A stretch of DNA of 10,397 nt from an uncultured Clostridia bacterium (GCA_946626015.1 CAMOTT010000057.1:1-10397), one strand, 5' to 3'. Shown: positions 1-7,219, counted from the first letter of the stretch. Translations and numbers: made by a program. Notes: a model not told the origin generated them from the sequence alone.

Positions 1-12
1 TGATTTTTGTAG

Positions 13-41
13 TTGACATTTTTAATTTAGTATTGTATAAT
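13..41 (+). promoter_or_regulatory. sigma-A promoter of rpsU
   Basis: A perfect -35 box TTGACA (13-18) and a perfect -10 box TATAAT (36-41) are separated by 17 bp. Transcription should start near 47-49, giving a leader of about 47 nt before the S21 start codon. A full-consensus promoter fits a ribosomal protein gene that must be strongly expressed. A 12-bp palindrome (45-56) lies across the predicted start point. Confidence 0.85.
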
Positions 42-94
42 TTAATCAATATTGATGTAAATTGCCCCTGCAATAGCGGAGGGAGGGAATAGAA

Positions 95-271
95 ATGAGT
101 CAGGTAAAAGTTAAAGAGAACGAGTCTTTAGACAGCGCTCTCAGACGTTTTAAGAGACAGACCTCGCGTGACGGTGTCATTCAGGAGGTCCGTAAAAGAG
201 AACATTATGAGAAGCCCTCTGTAAGAAGAAAGAAGAAGTCTGAGGCTGCTCGTAAGCGCAAGTACAAATAA
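95..271 (+). CDS. rpsU: 30S ribosomal protein S21
   Basis: The 58-codon frame begins MSQVKVKENESLDSALRRFK and ends in a very basic tail (RRKKKSEAARKRKYK). This is the typical start, length and composition of bacterial S21, a small-subunit protein located near the anti-Shine-Dalgarno end of 16S rRNA that helps initiation. Residues 11-20 (SLDSALRRFK) carry the family signature, and the lysine/arginine-rich helix at residues 31-58 is the expected RNA-binding part. The ATG is preceded by a purine-rich GGAGGGAGGG ribosome binding site at 78-87. The gene stands alone between its own promoter and terminator. It is shorter than 60 codons, so length-limited ORF searches miss it. Identification is secure from family knowledge and the readable sequence. 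Confidence 0.95.
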   Translation: MSQVKVKENESLDSALRRFKRQTSRDGVIQEVRKREHYEKPSVRRKKKSEAARKRKYK

Positions 272-281
272 GCACAGAATT

Positions 282-313
282 AACGGCAGATGTTTAGCAT
301 TTGCCGTTTTTCT
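282..313 (+). terminator. intrinsic terminator of rpsU
   Basis: An 11-bp hairpin with one G-U pair is formed by 282-292 (AACGGCAGATG) and 298-308 (CATTTGCCGTT), with the loop TTTAG. A T-rich run follows (307-313). It lies 10 nt after the S21 stop codon and should end most rpsU transcripts; any read-through would enter the peptidase gene. Confidence 0.8.
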
Positions 314-344
314 ATTGATTATTATTTAGAAAGAACTGATACGA

Positions 345-1415
345 ATGAAAAACAGAATAAAAGCATTGGCGGAAACTTTGCCGGAGAATATTGGCGGCGC
401 GCTCATAATATCCGAGGAAAACCGGCGATATCTCACCGGCTTCAGCTCCACCGCCGGAATATTGATCGTGACCGTTAACGGCTCGGTTTTCTTTACCGAC
501 AGCAGATATATCGAGGCCGCCCGAAAACAGATCACCCACTGCCGTGTGGAAGAGCTAAAGGATTTCAAAACCCAGATACCGGAGCTGTGCAGAGAAACTG
601 GCATAAGATCCCTGGGCATAGAGGCCGAAAGAATGACCGTAGACGAGCTGAACCGATATTCAAAAGCTCTCGGCGAGGTTTCTCTCTCCTCCTCCCGCTC
701 AGTTGACAAAACCGTAAACTCCATGCGGAGCGTCAAGGACGGAGAAGAAGCAGAGTGCATCGCTAAAGCTCAGAAGATAGCCGAAGCCGCCTTTGATGAT
801 ATTCTCGCTCAGATATCCTCAGGTATGACGGAACGGGATATAGCCATTCAGCTGGACTATAATATGCTCAAAAACGGCGCGGAGGATATCTCCTTTAAAA
901 CCATTGTGGTCAGCGGCGTTAATTCCTCCATGCCCCACGGTGTGCCCTCGGACAAAAAGATTGAAAAGGGCGATTTTATTACCATGGATTTCGGCGCAGT
1001 TTATAAGGGCTACCACAGCGACATGACGCGAACCGTTGCAGTGGGCAATGTTTCAAACAAGCAAAAATTTGTGTACGAAACAGTGCTGAATGCCCAAAAG
1101 ACCGCCATATCCGCCCTCAGGGAGGGGTTGGCCTGCTCAGAGGCAGACAAGGCTGCCCGGGATATTATAGATGCCGCCGGATTTAAAGAAAATTTCGGTC
1201 ACGGTACAGGCCATGGCGTGGGGATTGAAATACACGAAAAGCCCACCCTTTCCCCCCGCAGCAAGGAAACCCTCGCCGCGGGCAATGTTGTCACCGTTGA
1301 GCCGGGCATTTACCTGCCGGGAGAATTTGGGGTAAGGATAGAGGATATGCTCCTTATAACCCCGGACGGCTACAAGAACTTCACCTCATGCAACAAGGAG
1401 CTTATAATCTTATAA
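345..1415 (+). CDS. Xaa-Pro aminopeptidase, M24 family
   Basis: A 356-residue M24 metallopeptidase predicted to remove the N-terminal residue from peptides whose second residue is proline, in the cytoplasm. Residues 1-130 form the creatinase-type N-terminal domain (YLTGFSSTAGILIV near 29-42). Residues 135-350 form the pita-bread catalytic domain. All five metal ligands are visible: D215 (ITMDFG), D226 (HSDMTRT), H290 (GHGTGHGVG), E319 (VEPGIY) and E333 (RIEDM). The conserved H198 lies in SSMPHGVP. Length matches the short YqhT/PapA-type bacterial forms. There is no signal peptide. The Shine-Dalgarno is weak (AGAAAG near 329-334), and no clear promoter separates the gene from rpsU, so some expression may come from rpsU read-through. 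A methionine aminopeptidase is less likely because of the N-terminal creatinase domain. Confidence 0.92.
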   Translation: MKNRIKALAETLPENIGGALIISEENRRYLTGFSSTAGILIVTVNGSVFFTDSRYIEAARKQITHCRVEELKDFKTQIPELCRETGIRSLGIEAERMTVDELNRYSKALGEVSLSSSRSVDKTVNSMRSVKDGEEAECIAKAQKIAEAAFDDILAQISSGMTERDIAIQLDYNMLKNGAEDISFKTIVVSGVNSSMPHGVPSDKKIEKGDFITMDFGAVYKGYHSDMTRTVAVGNVSNKQKFVYETVLNAQKTAISALREGLACSEADKAARDIIDAAGFKENFGHGTGHGVGIEIHEKPTLSPRSKETLAAGNVVTVEPGIYLPGEFGVRIEDMLLITPDGYKNFTSCNKELIIL

Positions 1416-1425
1416 TATTGTAATA

Positions 1426-1469
1426 AAAAATCTACACACGGCGATGTATTTTACCGTGTGTAGATTTTT
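1426..1469. terminator. bidirectional terminator between the peptidase and GH3 genes
   Basis: A perfect 16-bp inverted repeat, 1426-1441 against 1454-1469, surrounds a 12-nt loop. The stem core is CTACACACGG/CCGTGTGTAG, flanked by an A-run on the left and a T-run on the right, so either strand yields a hairpin followed by U residues. It lies between the convergent 3' ends of the peptidase and beta-glucosidase genes and should serve both. Confidence 0.88.
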
Positions 1470-1483
1470 ATAACTAATTAAAA

Positions 1484-3868
1484 TTATTCGGCCATTCTCA
1501 TGGTCATAATAAGGATACGCTTTACGCACTCCTCAAGGTCGGCTCTGGTAAGCACTCCCTTGTCATATGCGGCCTTCAGATCCTCGGGATAACCGACGTG
1601 CATCTTCATATCGTTGCCTGCAAGCACCTCGTCCACAGGGTTGTTCTTCTGGCCCCAATCGGTGGTGACCATACCGTCAAAGCCCCATTCCTCCCTGAGT
1701 ATGCAGGTGACAAGCTCATAGCTCTCAGAGGTATGCTGGCCGTTGATAAGGTTGTAAGAGGTCATCAGCGTCCAGGGATCAGCCTCTTTTACGCAGATCT
1801 CAAAGGGTTTGAGATAGATCTCCCTCAAAGCTCTTTCGGAAAGCCTTGAGTCATTGTCAAAGCGGTTGCCCTCTTTGCTGTTGCAGGCAAAATGCTTTAA
1901 TGAAACGGCAACTTTCTGGGACTGTATACCTCTGATCTCGGCTGCGGAACATTTGCCCGTAAGCACCGGATCCTCGGCCATATACTCAAAGTTACGGCCG
2001 CAAAGGGGGTTGCGGTGGATATTGATAGCAGGAGCAAGCCAGATGCCTATGTTGTTCTCCCTTATCTCGGAAGCGCTTGCGGCGCCCACTGCATAGGTCA
2101 TGTCCGTATTCCATGTGCAGGCCAGGAGCGTAGCGCAGGGCCATGCGGTCGTGGGGATGCCCGTCTCCGTGCCAAGGCGCAGACCTGCGGGGCCGTCCGC
2201 CGTGGGGATGGGAGGAACCTTTAACCTTTCAAGTCCGCCAAAGCAGCCTGTGTTGGCAACGCCGGTGGGTTTCTGTCCGCCGACAAAATCCATAAGCTCC
2301 TCAAGGGTGAACTGGGCGGTAAACTCGTCAAGGGTGATCTTTTCGCCGATATCGTCAAACATGACCGGCTTCTCCGGAGCCTTCGCGCCGGAAAGCTTGT
2401 GTTTGCCCACGCCGGACATATAAACCGGCTCACCTGTGGGCAGAGCCTCAAAGCTGCCATCCGCAAGCATACGCTGTTTGAGGGCGAAGGGTCTGCACAG
2501 GGATCTGCACTGCAGGGTCACTGTATCCTCTTCGACAATATATTCATATTCAACCTTTTCAAGGTCACGTACCGATGTGCCAACGTAGAATTTATATGCG
2601 CCCTTTTCAAGCACATAGGCGGATTTTTGGATCTTGCCAAGATCGTCAAAGCTCGCCATATCTCCGATGTCAAAGCTCAGCGCCACCATCTCGGACTCGC
2701 CTGGAGCGAGTAGTTTGGTCTTTTTAAAGGCAGCGAGTTCCTTTGCCGGCTTGCCCAGCTTGCCCTGGGGCGCGCTGTAATACAGCTGCACCACCTCTTT
2801 GCCGGGAACGGAACCTGTATTCTTAACCGTCAGAGCTGCAACGATTTTGCCGTCGCTCTCCCCCGCTATTACGCCGTTAATCGAGAAATCGGTATAGGAA
2901 AGGCCGAAACCAAAGGGATAACGGACTTCATCGCTCTTGCCCGGCACCGTTTCAAAATAGCGATAGCCGACATATATATCCTCGGAATAGTTGAGGTAAT
3001 AAAAGCTCTCCTCAAAGTCATCCTTGCTGGGGTAAGCGTCGTATGATTTGGCAATGGTATCAGCCAGCTTGCCGGAGGGATTAACGTCTCCGCAGATGAT
3101 GTCCGCCACAGCGGAACCTCCCTCCATGCCGCCCTGCCAGCCGAAGATCAGAGCGTCAACCTTATCGTTTTTCGCAAAATATTCGCAGTCGATCACGGCG
3201 CCGGAGTTTACAACGACAACAACTTTTTCAAAATAACGGGTGATCTTATCAAGAAGGGCTGTCTCGGTATCAGAGAGCAAATAGTCTCCGCCGAAGGATC
3301 TGCGGTCAACGCCCTCAGAGGAATAGCGGCTCAGGGTAACGACGGCTGTCCCGGCATTATCTGCAGCCTCTTTGACTATATCCTCCGGCACGTCGGCTTC
3401 TTTTATAAAAGTGCTCGCCACGGTGTCATATATGATCTGATCCTTTTCGGGGCTGAAGGGCAGAGGATTTATTCTGTCCCAGATAGCGTTTACCTCGGCC
3501 TCTGTGGGCACCTTTTTGCTTGCTTCTTTGACGTAATTTTTATAAAACTCCACCGTGGGCATATATATGCTGACCTTGCCCTGGGCCTCTTTTTCCGCAA
3601 AACCGTCGTAGACGTTATGTATAAACGCGGTATGGACGTCTCCGCTTCCGCCGCCGCCCTTGACGTAGCTGATAGTTGCCTTGCCGAAAAGAGCAACGGT
3701 TTCCCCTTTCTTTAAAGGCAATGCACCGTTTTCGTTCTTGAGCAGTACCATTCCCTCGCCTGCCGCTTCTCTCGAAAGAGCAATATGTTCCGCTGAGGCG
3801 GTAACCCGTCTGCCGTCCTTGCCCAAGGGAATACAGGGCTGAAATCTGAACCTTGCATACTTGTCCAT
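1484..3868 (-). CDS. glycoside hydrolase family 3 beta-glucosidase, permuted domain order
   Basis: A 794-residue retaining glycosidase of GH3, most likely a beta-glucosidase hydrolysing cello-oligosaccharides or other beta-glucosides. The domain order is inverted relative to most GH3 enzymes. Residues about 35-328 are the C-terminal (A') sandwich domain (VLLKNENGALPL at 41-52; FGFGLSYTDF at 319-328). Residues about 345-435 are the fibronectin-III-like domain (GKEVVQLYYS, KELAAFKK). Residues about 515-790 are the TIM barrel. The barrel shows substrate-binding DGPAGLR (D558), KHF (K658-H659) and the nucleophile D737 in MVTTDWG. The probable acid/base is E185 in SSEGVDR, in the first domain. The same permuted layout is known in Ruminococcus albus and Butyrivibrio fibrisolvens beta-glucosidases. 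There is no signal peptide, so it should act on imported sugars in the cytoplasm. A GGAG at 3882-3885 (minus strand) precedes the ATG by 13 nt. Exact specificity (glucoside, xyloside or other) cannot be read from the sequence. Confidence 0.92.
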   Translation of the reverse strand: MDKYARFRFQPCIPLGKDGRRVTASAEHIALSREAAGEGMVLLKNENGALPLKKGETVALFGKATISYVKGGGGSGDVHTAFIHNVYDGFAEKEAQGKVSIYMPTVEFYKNYVKEASKKVPTEAEVNAIWDRINPLPFSPEKDQIIYDTVASTFIKEADVPEDIVKEAADNAGTAVVTLSRYSSEGVDRRSFGGDYLLSDTETALLDKITRYFEKVVVVVNSGAVIDCEYFAKNDKVDALIFGWQGGMEGGSAVADIICGDVNPSGKLADTIAKSYDAYPSKDDFEESFYYLNYSEDIYVGYRYFETVPGKSDEVRYPFGFGLSYTDFSINGVIAGESDGKIVAALTVKNTGSVPGKEVVQLYYSAPQGKLGKPAKELAAFKKTKLLAPGESEMVALSFDIGDMASFDDLGKIQKSAYVLEKGAYKFYVGTSVRDLEKVEYEYIVEEDTVTLQCRSLCRPFALKQRMLADGSFEALPTGEPVYMSGVGKHKLSGAKAPEKPVMFDDIGEKITLDEFTAQFTLEELMDFVGGQKPTGVANTGCFGGLERLKVPPIPTADGPAGLRLGTETGIPTTAWPCATLLACTWNTDMTYAVGAASASEIRENNIGIWLAPAINIHRNPLCGRNFEYMAEDPVLTGKCSAAEIRGIQSQKVAVSLKHFACNSKEGNRFDNDSRLSERALREIYLKPFEICVKEADPWTLMTSYNLINGQHTSESYELVTCILREEWGFDGMVTTDWGQKNNPVDEVLAGNDMKMHVGYPEDLKAAYDKGVLTRADLEECVKRILIMTMRMAE

Positions 3869-3937
3869 AGTGTGTTTTACGCTCCTTTTTTGATTTTATT
3901 TTTAAGCGATAGAAATCAACAAAAAGTATCTTAAATA

Positions 3938-3966
3938 ATTATATATCACACATATCAACAAATCAA
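3938..3966 (-). promoter_or_regulatory. predicted promoter of the GH3 gene
   Basis: Read on the minus strand, TTGATT (3966-3961) and TATAAT (3943-3938) are separated by 17 bp. The leader to the GH3 start would be about 65 nt. The -35 box overlaps an ATCAATAC copy of the repeated octamer in this intergenic region. Confidence 0.6.
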
Positions 3967-3997
3967 TACATTTTTGAGGTATTGATGAGGTATTGAT
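3962..3997. repeat. three copies of the octamer GTATTGAT between divergent promoters
   Basis: The octamer occurs inverted at 3962-3969 (ATCAATAC) and direct at 3979-3986 and 3990-3997. The two direct copies belong to a tandem 11-bp unit, GAGGTATTGAT, repeated exactly at 3976-3986 and 3987-3997. Copies 1 and 3 agree over 10 bp (GTATTGATTT). The outer copies overlap the -35 boxes of the divergent GH3 and lemA promoters, so the array could be an operator for a regulator acting on both. That role is inference. Part of the similarity follows from both -35 boxes being TTGATT. Confidence 0.5.
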
Positions 3998-4021
3998 TTT
4001 GACTTTAAAAAAATATATAAT
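3993..4021 (+). promoter_or_regulatory. predicted promoter of the lemA-TPM unit
   Basis: TTGATT (3993-3998) and a perfect TATAAT (4016-4021) are separated by 17 bp. Transcription would start near 4028, leaving a leader of about 38 nt that includes the lemA ribosome binding site. The -35 box overlaps the third GTATTGAT copy. Confidence 0.7.
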
Positions 4022-4052
4022 ACAGATGTGAGAGATCCCCAAAATTTTTTAT

Positions 4053-4057
4053 AGGAG
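4053..4057 (+). promoter_or_regulatory. ribosome binding site that fixes the lemA start
   Basis: The sequence TAGGAG (4052-4057 region) lies 8 nt before TTG 4066-4068. The longer in-frame GTG at 4057 overlaps this site, so it could not be served by it. The TTG codon is therefore the better start. Confidence 0.7.
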
Positions 4058-4065
4058 TGAGTGTT

Positions 4066-4632
4066 TTGAAAAAAGGTTTAGGTGTACTTTTGGCTGTTGT
4101 AGTTATCATTGTCCTGATCGCAGGCTCTGTGATCGGCAAATACAACAGCATGGTGACAATGAGTGAAAACGTTGACTCAAAGTTTTCGGATATTGATACC
4201 CAGCTCCAAAGAAGAGCTGACCTTATCCCCAATCTTGTAAACACGGTCAAGGGTTATATGGCTCATGAACAGAGCATAATCGACTCTGTCACAACTGCAA
4301 GGACAAAGCTCGTAAACGCTTCAACCGTGGCTGAAAAAGCGGAGGCGGACACCGCACTGACAAGCGCGTTGAACAATCTTCTGGTTGTGGTGGAAAATTA
4401 CCCTGATCTCAAGGCGAGCAGCAACTTTACCCAGCTCACAGATGAGCTTTCCGGCACCGAAAACAGGATAGCAACAGCCAGAAGAGACTACAACAACGCC
4501 GTTAAGGATTACAACGCTTTCATAAAGAAGTTCCCCCAGTCGATAATCGCAGGTATTTTCAACTTTGACGCTAAAGAATATTTTAAAGCGAGTGAGAATG
4601 CAAATGAAGTTCCGCAGGTATCTTTTAATTAG
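4066..4632 (+). CDS. lemA: LemA family protein
   Basis: A 188-residue membrane-anchored protein read from a TTG start. Residues 4-24 form one hydrophobic segment (GLGVLLAVVVIIVLIAGSVIG), placing the rest outside as a helical bundle. LemA hallmarks are RRADLIPNLVNTVKGY at 49-64, the YPDLKASSNFTQLTDEL region at 112-128, and RRDYNNAVKDYN at 139-150. Length matches the family (about 180-200). The molecular function of LemA proteins is not established; the name comes from Listeria epitope work. The next gene overlaps it and encodes a TPM-domain protein, a very common partner of lemA, which suggests the two act together at the membrane. Identity is secure; role is unknown. Confidence 0.93.
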   Translation: MKKGLGVLLAVVVIIVLIAGSVIGKYNSMVTMSENVDSKFSDIDTQLQRRADLIPNLVNTVKGYMAHEQSIIDSVTTARTKLVNASTVAEKAEADTALTSALNNLLVVVENYPDLKASSNFTQLTDELSGTENRIATARRDYNNAVKDYNAFIKKFPQSIIAGIFNFDAKEYFKASENANEVPQVSFN

Positions 4633-5545
4633 CCTGCTGGCGGTTTTACTGTCAGCGGTGTTTGCGCTGCCCTCGTTTGCAATGGTCAGCGCGACCCGGG
4701 AGTTCTATGTAAACGATTACGCCGACATACTGTCGGATGAAACCGAAAAATATATACTTGAAAGCAGCGCGGCTCTTGCAAAGGTGACCAGCGCTCAGAT
4801 CGTTGTTGTCACCGTACCAAACCTTGAGGGCGAGGCTCTGGAGCAATACGCCACAGACCTGTTCAGGAACTTCGGGATCGGGGATCAGAACAGAAACAAC
4901 GGACTTTTGCTCCTGCTGGCACTGGAGGAAAGGCAGTTCCGCGTTGAGGTGGGCTACGGCCTTGAGGGCAGGCTGAACGACAGCAAAACAGGCCGCATAC
5001 AGGATGAATATATGATCCCCTACTTCAAGGAGAACAAGTTTGACGAAGGAATGGTAAACGGCTACAAAGCCTTTTTCAACGAGGTTGCGGATGAATACGG
5101 CTACGATCAGACCATGCAGCCCGTTTCCCCAGTTGCAGAGCCGGACAGCGGCGACGGCGTCAGCGAGACCTTCATCAACTGTCTGGCTGTAAAGGCGATA
5201 GCCGTTTTGGTTATCTTTTTTATGCCAAAGCCAACAAAGCTCAGAAAATTTTTGTCCTTCTCACTGCTGGAGGCAGGCTCTGTCTTTCTTGCGTTCTTCG
5301 CGTTTTCCGAAATGGGGCAGCTGTCTGTGATCGCCCCCATGATAATAACAGGCACTATTTTCAACGTCATAGCTTCAGTTGCCAATAAATCAATTAGTTC
5401 CGGCTCCGGCTGGAGCGGCGGAGGATACTACGGCGGGGGCGGCAGCTTCGGCGGCGGTGGGTTTTCCGGCGGCTTTGGAGGCGGCGGAGGATTTTCCGGC
5501 GGCGGAGGCTCATCCGGCGGAGGAGGTTCCTCAAGGGGCTTTTGA
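4604..5545 (+). CDS. TPM-domain (YgcG-like) membrane protein with Gly/Ser tail
   Basis: From ATG 4604 this is 313 residues. A signal peptide spans about 1-26 (MKFRRY, then a hydrophobic core, then ALPSFA). The TPM domain follows at about 34-170 (FYVNDYADILSDETEKYI at 34-51; QIVVVTVPNLEGEALEQYA; RNNGLLLLLALEERQFRVEVGYGLEG). Three hydrophobic stretches lie at about 189-207, 217-234 and 239-259. The C-terminus (266-313) is almost wholly Gly, Ser, Phe and Tyr in GGGG-S/F blocks, typical of this family. TPM domains are related to the photosystem II repair protein TLP18.3 and occur in YgcG-like envelope proteins; the activity in clostridia is unknown. The start overlaps lemA by 29 nt, implying translational coupling. 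GTGAG (4592-4596) is a modest ribosome binding site; ATG 4598 is the alternative start. A longer TTG frame from 4565 would put charged residues before the signal peptide and is less likely. Confidence 0.88.
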   Translation: MKFRRYLLISLLAVLLSAVFALPSFAMVSATREFYVNDYADILSDETEKYILESSAALAKVTSAQIVVVTVPNLEGEALEQYATDLFRNFGIGDQNRNNGLLLLLALEERQFRVEVGYGLEGRLNDSKTGRIQDEYMIPYFKENKFDEGMVNGYKAFFNEVADEYGYDQTMQPVSPVAEPDSGDGVSETFINCLAVKAIAVLVIFFMPKPTKLRKFLSFSLLEAGSVFLAFFAFSEMGQLSVIAPMIITGTIFNVIASVANKSISSGSGWSGGGYYGGGGSFGGGGFSGGFGGGGGFSGGGGSSGGGGSSRGF

Positions 5546-5550
5546 AAAAT

Positions 5551-5596
5551 AAATCTCCCGTAAGACGGTTGCGGCCGTTTTTGCGGGAGATTTTTT
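5551..5596. terminator. bidirectional terminator between TPM gene and sfsA
   Basis: AAATCTCCCG (5551-5560) pairs perfectly with CGGGAGATTT (5584-5593). Inside it, ACGG (5564-5567) can pair with CCGT (5575-5578). T residues follow on the right (5591-5596), and A-rich sequence lies on the left for the opposite strand. It separates the convergent TPM and sfsA genes and can stop both transcripts. Confidence 0.85.
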
Positions 5597-5598
5597 AA

Positions 5599-6267
5599 TT
5601 ATTTGATTATTTCAAGTTGAGCTTCCGTAACCTTGCATGGAAGGTACAGTACCTTTACGCCGGCCTTCATCGCGGCCTCAAGAGCCTCGCCGAACTGCGG
5701 ATGTGTCTCAATATTAGGCAGCACCTTTGTCACTGCCGGCATGGCAATGACAAAGGCAAGAAAGCAATCGTAGCCCTCATGCACAGCCTTTTCAAGCTCA
5801 TTCAGGTGCTTTACTCCCCGCAGAGTGGGCGCATCCGGGAAATAGCCCACTGAGTCTACCTCCAGCGTGCAGCCCTTGACTTCCATAAGGATCTTCCTTT
5901 CACCACATTCGATATAAAAATCGAAACGGGATCTTCCGTAAACAAACTCAGGTTTGATTTTTGTGATGCCCGGGAACTCCGCCGGAGACTTTTTGAGCCA
6001 TTCCAGCACCACGGCGTTGGGCGCCTGGCTGTCAATGTTCACAAGACCCAATCCGGGTTTATATACCGCTATAAGATCGTACCGTGTCTTTCTCGCCGGG
6101 TTATCCGAGCGGGCAAGTATGACCTTCGCTCCGGGGAGCAGCAATTCTTTGCACCTGCCGGTATTTTTTACATGAACAGTCTCCCTTGCCCCGTTTATCT
6201 CCACCTCCGCCACAAAGCGGTTCGGTCTTGATATAAATTTTGCGGCAACTGTGTTTTTATAATCCAT
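5599..6267 (-). CDS. sfsA: DNA/RNA nuclease SfsA
   Basis: A full-length SfsA of 222 residues. The E. coli namesake was found as a sugar fermentation stimulation gene; the family is now described as nucleases with an OB-fold-like N-terminal domain and a PD-(D/E)xK-type catalytic domain. The N-terminal part has VHVKNTGRCKELLLPGAKV (31-49) and LVNIDSQAPNAVV (75-87). The catalytic part has EFVYGRSRFDFYI (107-119) with D116, and MEVKGCTL (128-135) with E129 and K131, followed by YFPDAPTLRGVKHLNEL (142-158). All expected catalytic residues are present. It is the second gene of a unit: only 9 nt separate it from the hydrolase stop codon, and its AAGGTG ribosome binding site (minus strand, 6278-6273) overlaps that stop, which suggests coupled translation. 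No functional link with the hydrolase is evident. Confidence 0.94.
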   Translation of the reverse strand: MDYKNTVAAKFISRPNRFVAEVEINGARETVHVKNTGRCKELLLPGAKVILARSDNPARKTRYDLIAVYKPGLGLVNIDSQAPNAVVLEWLKKSPAEFPGITKIKPEFVYGRSRFDFYIECGERKILMEVKGCTLEVDSVGYFPDAPTLRGVKHLNELEKAVHEGYDCFLAFVIAMPAVTKVLPNIETHPQFGEALEAAMKAGVKVLYLPCKVTEAQLEIIK

Positions 6268-6276
6268 ATCTTCACC

Positions 6277-7074
6277 TTAACAATCAGGGCCGCCCTGAAA
6301 AAAATCAAAGATCCTTTCGCAGTAATCCGGCGCCTCGTCATATACTCCATGGCCGTAGGTATTGTCGTAAAGATAGACCTCACAGCCCATTTTTTCCGCT
6401 ATATCCAGCGACGCCTGAGCGCCCACCACCTTGTCACCCTTGCAGCCTATTACAAGAGTCGGAGCCGTTATGCAACCAAGCCTGTCGAACACATTGAAGG
6501 ATCTTATTGACTCCGCCAGCACAACAAAGCGCCTGAGTTCTTCCTCCGTATAAGTTTCGGCGAAGGTCAAAAATCCACTCCTGTAAATATTGGCGGTGCT
6601 TTCGGAATAAACGGCTCTCATAAACAGCTCAGCCAAATCGGCTCTGCGTCCCTCCCTCGCGGCTTTTATCCAGCCATCGCACACGGAAACAGCTCCTTCG
6701 CTGATTGCAGCCGCAGTGGAGCCGAGAACCATACGCTCCACCAGCTCCGGGTGCCCGGCGGCAATGCACATGGCCATCATACCGCCCTGGGACACGCCGA
6801 AAATATTTGCTTTTTTGATGCCAAGGCGCTTCATAATGCGAACTGTATCCTCCGCCATTTCATCAACGGAGTACCGCTCCCCGATATTATCCCTGCGGTC
6901 AAAAACATAGACTGTATATTCATTGGCAAACATTTTGAATTTTTGTTCCAGAGCCTTGTAATCAGCCGTAACATTCCTGACAGATAACCCGGGAAGGATG
7001 ACCAAAATTTTTTCTCCTCTGCCGAAAACAGCATAATCCATTTTTATGCCTTCCGCAAACGCTTTGTTGACCAT
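6277..7074 (-). CDS. alpha/beta-fold hydrolase
   Basis: A 265-residue hydrolase of the alpha/beta fold, cytoplasmic because no signal peptide is present. The catalytic triad can be read: nucleophile S95 in the elbow GVSQGG (93-98), D214 in GCKGDKVV (210-217), and H242 in TYGHGVYD (239-246). The oxyanion region is LVILPGLSVRN (24-34). Residues about 125-190 form a helical cap, as in esterases, lactonases and related enzymes. Substrate cannot be assigned from sequence alone; names such as carboxylesterase or 3-oxoadipate enol-lactonase would be guesses. The start ATG has GGTGGTGG just upstream. It is the promoter-proximal gene of a two-gene unit with sfsA and is divergent from pyrR. Confidence 0.85.
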   Translation of the reverse strand: MVNKAFAEGIKMDYAVFGRGEKILVILPGLSVRNVTADYKALEQKFKMFANEYTVYVFDRRDNIGERYSVDEMAEDTVRIMKRLGIKKANIFGVSQGGMMAMCIAAGHPELVERMVLGSTAAAISEGAVSVCDGWIKAAREGRRADLAELFMRAVYSESTANIYRSGFLTFAETYTEEELRRFVVLAESIRSFNVFDRLGCITAPTLVIGCKGDKVVGAQASLDIAEKMGCEVYLYDNTYGHGVYDEAPDYCERIFDFFQGGPDC

Positions 7075-7105
7075 ACGCCACCACCAAACATTTTTATCGG
7101 TTTTT

Positions 7106-7135
7106 ATATTAACACATATAGGTACACAATATCAA
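7106..7135 (-). promoter_or_regulatory. possible promoter of the hydrolase-sfsA unit
   Basis: On the minus strand TTGATA (7135-7130) and TAATAT (7111-7106) are 18 bp apart, about 30 nt before the hydrolase start. The match to consensus is only moderate and the region is AT-rich, so this is tentative. Confidence 0.35.
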
Positions 7136-7153
7136 GTATATACCCCTGTGTAA

Positions 7154-7183
7154 TTGACATAAATAATGTATATGTGATATAAT
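7154..7183 (+). promoter_or_regulatory. strong extended -10 promoter of pyrR
   Basis: A perfect TTGACA (7154-7159) and a perfect TATAAT (7178-7183) lie 18 bp apart, with TG at 7175-7176 forming an extended -10. The start point would be near 7190, leaving only about 30 nt of leader. There is therefore no room for a PyrR attenuator in front of pyrR itself. Confidence 0.82.
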
Positions 7184-7219
7184 AATAGATAACTTTCAGA
7201 CATAAAGAGGCATCATTGA

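Noticed and set aside
290..478. Plus-strand open frame of 62 codons overlapping the start of the peptidase gene
   Set aside because: It begins inside the rpsU terminator, has no ribosome binding site, and lies mostly within the well-supported M24 peptidase frame; the product resembles no known family.
1484..3868. GH3 gene as a rearranged or fused pseudogene
   Set aside because: The frame is intact over 794 codons, all catalytic motifs are present, and the permuted order is an established natural arrangement in rumen and gut clostridia.
4057..4065. GTG at 4057 as the start of lemA
   Set aside because: This codon overlaps the GGAG ribosome binding site, which is correctly spaced (8 nt) for the TTG at 4066.
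5398..5540. GGCGGAGG-rich direct repeat as a non-coding repeat or recombination site
   Set aside because: It encodes the in-frame Gly/Ser tail normal for TPM-domain proteins; the repetition follows from glycine codons.
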